From a virus: a stretch of DNA of 30,319 bases. Made by a program: the position numbers and the translations under genes. Positions within the stretch are counted from its first letter, which is position 1, and every line of letters starts with the position of its first letter. This document shows positions 17,300 through 26,200 of this stretch, piece by piece. The notes under the pieces are model-generated. The model did not search any database. It saw only the letters and a program-made list of their open reading frames with translations, and was not told the origin of the DNA. The stretch is from the IMG/VR virus record IMGVR_UViG_3300020371_000040, positions 1 through 30,319 of that record. One strand, 5' to 3'.

Positions 17300-20200
17300 T
17301 TAGACAATTACAAAGGGGATAACTTCAGACCCATTCGTAATTGTAGATGATCCATTATATACTGTACATCCATTAAAGGTTGTCGCTGTTTTTGAAGTAT
17401 ACTGTATGATTCCACTAGTAGATCCCGAAGCATGGAATATGTATCCAGATGCTGGGAAATGATCTGTATTTTGAACCGTAATGACTGATCCAATAGTTCC
17501 AGAGGTAAAACATACAGTGACTGCATTGTTAATACTTGGTTGACCTAGATTAAACTTCTGACCAGTCAAAGTATAATTTGAATTTCCCCTCAATTCAAAC
17601 TCTTTCAGTGTAAATGCTGGGAATAGCAACTCAAACTGGGAAATACTAATGCCACTAACATCTAGCGTTCCAGTATCTTTTCCTACTACTTCCCAAGAAG
17701 AAATGTTAGGTCCAACATTACCAACAGTGTAGTTACCAACATAACTAACCTGTTCATCTTCGGAGATGTTACGGACATCAATAACTACACCAGATCTCTG
17801 GGTAACGTTTCTTGTTATGACATTAACATTACCATTCAACCTTGTTACAATTGGATTAGTAAAGAATACACTTTCTTGGAAGTAGTCAACAACACCACCT
17901 GGAGGAGCAAACAGCGTAAATTCTCTGAGTACATTTTGTACTTCAGTAATTACTTTTGTCTGAACTTGAATTTCCGAAGTAGCAACAGTAGAAACTGGTC
18001 TAAAGTTAGTAAAGTCAGATACGATAGAAGAACCACCTGCGGGAGCAATCTTGACAATTTCTTTAGATACAGAAGAGATAGATTCTACATCTACATGTAA
18101 TTTCAATTCACTTGTATGTTGAATTTCAGTTTGAATTGCAAATGTAGCAGGTGTTTGAACCTGTTGTTGTCTCTTTCTTTCGCTGACACCAGTTGGAATA
18201 CTGTTTCTAACAACAGTCTCACTGTAAATTTCAGCAACACCACCGTATGCAACACTTACGAAATCTTCAATCTGTCTAATGAAAGTTCCAGGTGCCCAGT
18301 TCTTTTCAGTAGTTCCTTCAAATCCTCTGGTTACGTTGAGGAATCTATCGCCACGTTTTCTTGGGTAGAAGACAACTTCATCACCAACCATCAATTTGCC
18401 ATTGCTGGTAAACTTAGATGTGTCGGGAATGTATACAATAGTATCACCAATATTCAGAGGTGCTTGTAGATATGCTCCAGGTGCTCTGTAAACTACATTA
18501 TCTAAGAATGTGTTTGCAATCTCACGTTGAATAGTTTGTGTAACAAATCTGTTTGTAGTGAGTTGAGAAATACTTACAATATCTTCTGCTCTTACAGCTA
18601 CAATTCTAGCAACTTCTCTGTCTGCTTCTTGTACTCTTAGAATACCGCCGCTTCCATCGATTACGACAGGATCTGGGATAGGATCTGGTTCGATGTATAC
18701 GATATTGCCCATGCCAGGTTGTGACTGACCCTCTGGGATCGATCCACCAGCTTCATCTCCAGTAAGAGGTTCTGGGTAAATCTCTTGTTCAAGCGCCTCT
18801 CGGACATCTTGTACCGAATCAAGAACAACAACAGTAAGCAATGCTTGCTCTGGTGGAGGTAGTTGAATGGTGCTAACATTAGAAATAACGGTTAGTCCCT
18901 GTGTAACAACACTCTGTACACCTAGTTTTACAAGAGATACTTTAATATCATCTTGTTTCTTGACATCATATTTTCTAGTAACAACTACCTTAGGTGCTTC
19001 GGTGTAACCAGAACCACCATAAAGTAATTGGACACCTTGAATGTATCCGCGCTCTACAAGAACTACTGCTCTTGCACCGCCACCATTCCCATCTCTGGGA
19101 ACAAACATTAATTTTGGTGGAGTTTCATAATTAAATGCTGTCTGTCTATAGAACTTGTATGTTATAGATCCGTCAGAATTTGTAATTGTTTCTACGATTC
19201 TTTCATTCCAATTAAGTGCTGTAACAACTCCATTTGTAATCTCAGCAGATACACTGAAACCCTCTCCTAGAGTCTTACCATTATAAGATGAGACATTAAA
19301 TGAACCATAGATGTCATTGCCAGCATCGCCATCTAAACGATTGTCTCTAGTATAGACTTCATCAGGAACAGACCTAATTGTCCTATACTTAGACTCACCA
19401 TCAATCTTTACCTTATCTCCTGGCGCAAGTCTAAAGAATCCTTTTCTTTGTAGGAGGTCATTACTCTTCTTAACATCCTGTGCAAAGTATGACTTATCTG
19501 TTCTAGACAAGAAGTCATAATTTTTAGTCAAAGTAAGTGTACTAGAAGGATTAAAAGTATAAGTGCTTACTGTAGTAGCACCCATTGTCTTCATATATGT
19601 TGCTCTAGATGGGTCATAGTCAATGTTATTCGAATACATTTTGACTATAACTTGGTTATCGCCTACCTGCTTCCAGTCATATACGGAACCAATACCATAA
19701 GTTCCATTAGAATCTTCTTGGTAAATATAGAATTTGTCTTTAGTTGTTAGTGACCAGTCAGTAGTTAAAGCAAAACTATTAAAATTAACACCAGCATTTG
19801 TGCCATTGACTTCTAGTGTATAATCATATAGATATCCATTGATATCAAAATCATGGAACGTTACTGTTGGGTCTAGATCTCTACCATAGCATAGTCTGAT
19901 ATCAATAACGTCTTCATCACGCATTGGATACTTAAACGTGATAGATGATCCTGCTATCTCATATGCACTAATTGGTTTTTGAATTACACCATTGACAATA
20001 ACAATCATGTAATCTTGTTCTTCAATATTTAAGATCTTGTCTCCATCTAAACTAAGAATCAAGAAAGGACCTTTTCTTACACCGTTGACAAGTGACTTGT
20101 CAATAGTATATCTTCTATAATTACCAATGTTCGTAGCAAAAAACTTCTCGACCATTGTTGGTTCTTGAATTGTCTTTGCAGACAAGTCTTGATCCCAGAT

Positions 20201-23200
20201 AGGAGGAGCAGTAAATTTAATTACGTTTGGAGTGACAGTTTTATCAACCCAATATGAATCAAATGCTGGTTCGTCTGGATTGTACTTAGGACGTTGAATA
20301 ACACCATTGAGTGCAACTAACAAGTGCTCATCTGTCTCCGTAAGTGCTACTGGTGATCCATCATCATCCCAATATAATTCAAACTCAGAAGTTTCATTGT
20401 CAATGAAATCTGGCAGTGATCTGGTTACTGTATTGTCTTTTACCATGTAGTCTTCTACAATAGAAGCATATGTTGACAATGCAGAAACAACATCTTCGCA
20501 TTCTCTAGAAACTAACTGATTATCTGGTATAATACTATAGTTTGCATAAGGAACTAATCTTGTGTAAAGTCCTCTCTTAGATGGATTTTGTTGTGTTGGT
20601 TGAATAACATTGGGTCCATTATCTAAAATAGTTTCAATAATATCATAATAAGTATTCAGTGCAGACTCCACACCTGCACATGTAGGAGATACAGCATCAA
20701 CAATAACTTCTGGATCAATTACTGGAATGATATTTGTATATTGAGATGCCTGCAAAGTTTGACGCATAGCATCAACACAGAGTTCAGTTAGAACTTTTTG
20801 ATATGTTGTTTTTGTTTCAACAAACTCACCAACAATATAATTGAGTTGACTTCCTACAAAGTATAGTTCTGCAAATTCTACTAACTTGAGGTTGCCACCA
20901 AATCTTAAACTGTAAATTACTGCATCTAAGAGATATCCAGTATCTCTTCTACACTTAGTCTCATTTTGAGACCATTGTAGACCAGGATATGTTGCTTTTG
21001 CCCAGTTGATAGCATAGTCAATGATGTAGTCTCTATTTTTATCAATTAGGTTTGATGCATCATAATATGTGCCGTTATTAATACCACTGAAAGAGAATGT
21101 TACTTGATCAAGTCCTGCAAATACAGGAGGTGCAGTCAATGTTGTTCCTGGTGGCAATGTATATGAATTAGGAGGAACAACTGCACCAGTTGCCGTTGGT
21201 AGCGTAAGGTTACCAGACTGTGTGCCACTTAAGTAGGTGGTTCCTGGTCCACCAGATCCTGGAGGCGCGGTGCCACTATCTGTTAGTGCTGTTCCATCAA
21301 TTCTTACTTCAGTATCTGAGACAATCTCAATAACTTTATATCCAGAAGATAGTGGAATTGCCTGTCCAGAACTTACAACTGCACCTAGTGCAATATTTGA
21401 TGTATCTGAAATTGTAATAATATCACTGCCTGCAGTATATGATGCTCCAATAGCAATCCAATCCCAATTTCTAGCAGCAAGTTTTGCTAGTCTTACAACA
21501 TACTGGAACAAATCATTAATTTGTGTATTTTGTGCAGAGTAAGAACTTGCAAAAAGTTCTGCATAGTCTACACTCTTAATATTTCCACCAAATCTCAAAT
21601 CATGCTCTAATGCAGCACAAAGATTTCTAATATCTCCCTGAACTTTGTTTTCAATTGCTGTCCATGGAATTGTAGCATTTGCAATTTCACTAGCATACTT
21701 AGATTCAAAGTAACCAATAGACTCAGCGACAATAAAATCTACATTTAATAAAATTTGATTTGCTGCATCCAACCATCTACCATTTCTTTGATAGAAGTTT
21801 CTAATTTTTCTAAAATGCTTATCATTATAAACATCATTCTTAAATTCAATGTATCTAATTAGAACTTTTTGCTCATAGACCTTTTGTCCTTCAACTACAT
21901 TAAATCCAAGCGGAGGTGTAGCAAAAACAATTTGATTGCTAGAAATAGTATACGCTACTTTTGGTTCTTGTAAAACACCATCAATTGTTACAATGAGATT
22001 TTCTGCGCTATATGGATTAAATGGTGCTCCGTTATTATAGAGAGTAAATGATCGTGTACCTACTAATTGACCATCTCCATTAAATGTACCATCAAGAGGC
22101 GATGGATCAGTTGGATTCTGTTTTAATGTTAACTCAAATGCATTGGTGTAGTTAAAATCAAATTCGTTAACAGCAACAGAACCACTGCCTTTAATAGCAC
22201 GGTAATCATCAACCGAAAGAATAGATTGAGTAACAGTTCTTGTAGTGCTCTCTACTGTTACTTTATTCTTATCAGCGTCCCACAATTCAATGATACTAAA
22301 GTGTGATGCTTTTGGCATCTCAGTTGGCATTGTGATGCCATCATCAATAACAGGATCAATGATAACTTCACCAAACAGTTTAAATCCTGCTGGGTGTGTA
22401 GTTTCTTTTACTAACTCTCTCCAGTTATCAATTGCTGTCCTAGACTTAACAACATATGAATAGTCTTGATAGAAGAAAGAATCTGTTAGTCTTTGATTGC
22501 TAACACCAAGTTTTCCTCTATCAGATCTGTAAGATCCTGTGTTGTTGGAATAAGGTCTTAAGTCTAGATCAAAAACAGTTTTGTATTCTGACTTAATAGT
22601 AGCAGAAGTTTTTGAGATCTCACCAACTAAAGGAAGATTGTTTCTAACATTTCCTTGAATGTTGGAAAGTTTCAGTAAGTTAGATCCATGCCTCCACTCA
22701 TTTACTTTTGCTCTTAAAACAATATCATTACCACTGGTCTGTGTAATAGTTTCTCCTTTTAAGAAATCAGAATCACCATACCCAGTAACAGCAAATGTGT
22801 AGCTGCTAGTGTACTCTGAAAGGAGGGTATTATCTCTATGGAAAGAACTTCCATTTTTTATCATTTTTACATTTTTAGGACGACCAATCCTACTTCCTTG
22901 TGCAAATAATTTTACATCAGATTCAATAATAGCAATTGTGGGTGCTTTAGTATAATCTGTGCCTTTATTAATGACAAAAATATCTAATACTTTTCCATCT
23001 CTGGAAGTAACACCAAACTCTGCATCTACTCCATCACCTTCTAAAATTACAACTTTTGGTTTGCTATAGTTAGATCCTTGAATATCTACCCTGACACCAG
23101 TGATAGTATCAAGTAAAGGATCAAACAATACAGTTGCACTTGCTTGACTTTCAGTGTTTAAGTATGCACCTAAAACAATAGGAGTCTTCTTATAATTTGA

Positions 23201-26200
23201 TCCAATGTTTTGAATTGACACAGAATCGATTTCACCAACAGCAAATGATCCTGTTGTTGTGTAAGAAATATCACCTGATCCATCCCACTGTGGATTTTTC
23301 TTCAGTGAGTATGAGAATCTGGTTGGTGTGACATAGTTAACAACTTGTCTACCAGCAAGAGGGTCTTGAATTACAGTCAAGTAAGAACCACTACTAGAAA
23401 TAGTATTATTTCTGTCAAAGTAGAAATAATTTGCAAATCTAGATGCTTCTTCTTCTGTATATTGATTTGATGCAATTGCTGCACCAAAACCAAACTTCAT
23501 TTCAACAAAAGATCCAGGAGATCCTTGAAGGATAGCAGGTTCTGTTTTTTCTACTGAAATTATGTTATAATTTCCACTAGGACTAAAATCTAGACTTGCA
23601 CCAGTCAGTGAGTTATCGGAAGTATCGAATCTGTACTTGTAAAACTCTTGTACTTCAATAATAGGATTTACTACCCAGTCACTAGTGTAGGTGTTTGGAG
23701 CATTAGTTCCAAAGATAGACATAGATGGATCTAGTCTAAACTCAAATCTGTTCTCAGCACTAGATGCCGTAATAATATTGACAAACCTTTGTGGTGTGCT
23801 GTTGTCAAAGAACGTAGTTGTTTCAGTAATTGCTTGCAGTGTTGACAATGACTGAGTTGATGGATAGATTACAAGTAAAGTCTGTTTCTCTTTGTTGTAA
23901 ATAACAGACTCGCTGCCATTTACTGTAAAGTTGGCATCAAAGTTATATCCACCATCATATAGAGAAACAGTTGCACCATCATAGTGATCTACTGCTTTAG
24001 TTCCTAACTGTGCTCTTTCAACAATTAAAGTTCCACCTTGTACTTGGTTGTTGGTAAGAGAGACAATTTTTACAATCTCATCATCAATCTTTAGTAAATC
24101 GTTTTCTGCATACTCAACTGCACTCTTGACATCAATTCTGGTTGATTCTGTAGAAATACCAACGTGGTCAATAAAAAATCTAAGTGTTTGAGTGGAACTT
24201 CCAGGAACTTTGCCCAAAGAAGAATCGGCAACTCCAAGAACGTCACCTCTCTTGTATCCAGTGCCACCATCTGAAATTTGAATATTAGAAATGTAACCAG
24301 TAGCACTATTGGGAGTATCAGGACTTACTACAATGTTTGCTGTTGCACCTTCACCAGATCCACCAGTTAATGGAATGTTGGTATATGAACCAACATCATA
24401 TAGACTGCCAGAGTTAAGAACGATACCTCTACCAATACCACTGTAAGCAACAACAGTATTGTACGTTGGAGTCTGTAACTGGAGTTCTTGGTAAATTCTC
24501 TTTCTTACAAAATAAGTTCTTGTCTTTGTTGAATCGTCTGGGTTGATAGAAACGTTAACTACATCACCAATTCCCAATTTGTGCTCTGAGGATGTTTCCA
24601 CTAGAGCAATGTTATCATCAATATCAAAAGGAATCAAACCATCACTTAGATATTCAACATCATCAATCTTTGCACCAGAAGTATCCGATAAAGAACTACT
24701 CTTGATAAAGTATCCTGGTAAATTTTCTTGATCTTCAAATGTTCCAGAGGTAACCTTTACAATCAGTGTATTTCCAGCGACAATTGATTCCAGAACTTCT
24801 CCTTTTGCTGCAACAGTCACAACACCATCGGTTAGTTCAATTACAGAACCTTGTGCAAAAGAAGATACCTTATCAATAGTTAATCTAACAACTTTGATGT
24901 CTGTAGAGAATGTAGCACTATCATCAAAGGTTCCGTTTACATCCTTGACTAGAATAGTGTTATCTGCTCTTACATCACCAACAATTCTTCCAAAAGCACC
25001 AGATCCTGGTTGTCTTAAGAAATCGTCAGCAAATACATAGGAATCTCTAGTAATGACTAGTTTTACTACTTTGCTCTCGAAACTCTGTAGATAGTTTACA
25101 GACTTGCCTTTTACAGAACTAACAGTTGCTTCAACACCATCCCCTTCTGTTCCAGAATTGTCAAATACCAAACTAGAACCAACACTAAAGGAATCTGAAG
25201 AAGATTCTACATCAATAGACTCAATACTGCCAGATTCAAGATCTTGAACAATAGCATTGACTCCGCCACCATTAACTTGTAGTCCTGGAGTGAATAAACG
25301 CTTTACATTCTTAGAAAGGTTTGTTTGGTTTAGATTTGAAGCATAGTTAGACTCTACTGGTAGAGAATAGAAATTCTCTCCAATAACGTATGGGAACTGA
25401 GGAACTTGCTGTGAATTGATAGTAATAAAGTATGCATATGTTCCCTCTGGGAAATCTGGAGTTACACAGAATCTTCCGTTGTTTTGATCCAATGATCCAG
25501 ACTGGTGGCGATACTCATAGTCTTGAATGAACGAACCAAGTGGATAGTCTTGTGTGCTAGGTCCAAAAGATCTAGATGGTTTTAGAATGTAACTAGAAGT
25601 CATCCTAACAATAGGAGACTGTTGATCTAATGGGTTCTCATGTGCAAATGGACCATAGATTGGGTTGCCATCATAAGCAAAACCAAGAATGGGTGAGTGT
25701 ACTTTATTTGCTGGTTCTACACCCAAAGAACTTAGGTTATCGTTAAGTCTAACACGTAGTGATTTTGGATTAGCAACATGTGCATATCCATATTCTAATG
25801 CTCTGTTATAATTTTCAAAGACAAAACCATTGTTGTCATCTAATTTGTTTTGTAGATTGTAATATCTGTCTTTCACCCACTCAGTAAGTTCTGGGGTAGC
25901 AACAGCATTTTGTCCTACAGGAAGAATGGTTACTCTTACATTGTCTTGTGAATAGAAAGATCCTTGATTGACAAGATCAAAACCAACAATCTCACCATTA
26001 GAAACACGAGCAGTGTATTCTGCAAGTCTTCCCTGACCAGCAAGATCGGTAATGACTACTAGAGGTGGAGTTGAATAATACTCACCTGGATTATCGATAA
26101 TAAGGTCAGTTACTGCACCAAACGTAATTGTTGCTCTAACTTCAGCACCACGACCAGAAGTAATCTCTACAGTTGGTGTTTGTCCATATAGTCCTGGTTC

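Noticed and set aside
18116-18469. Plus-strand open frame of 117 codons
   Set aside because: Antisense shadow of the gp7-like gene with Cys/Asn/Ser-rich low-complexity composition; all supported genes here are on the minus strand.
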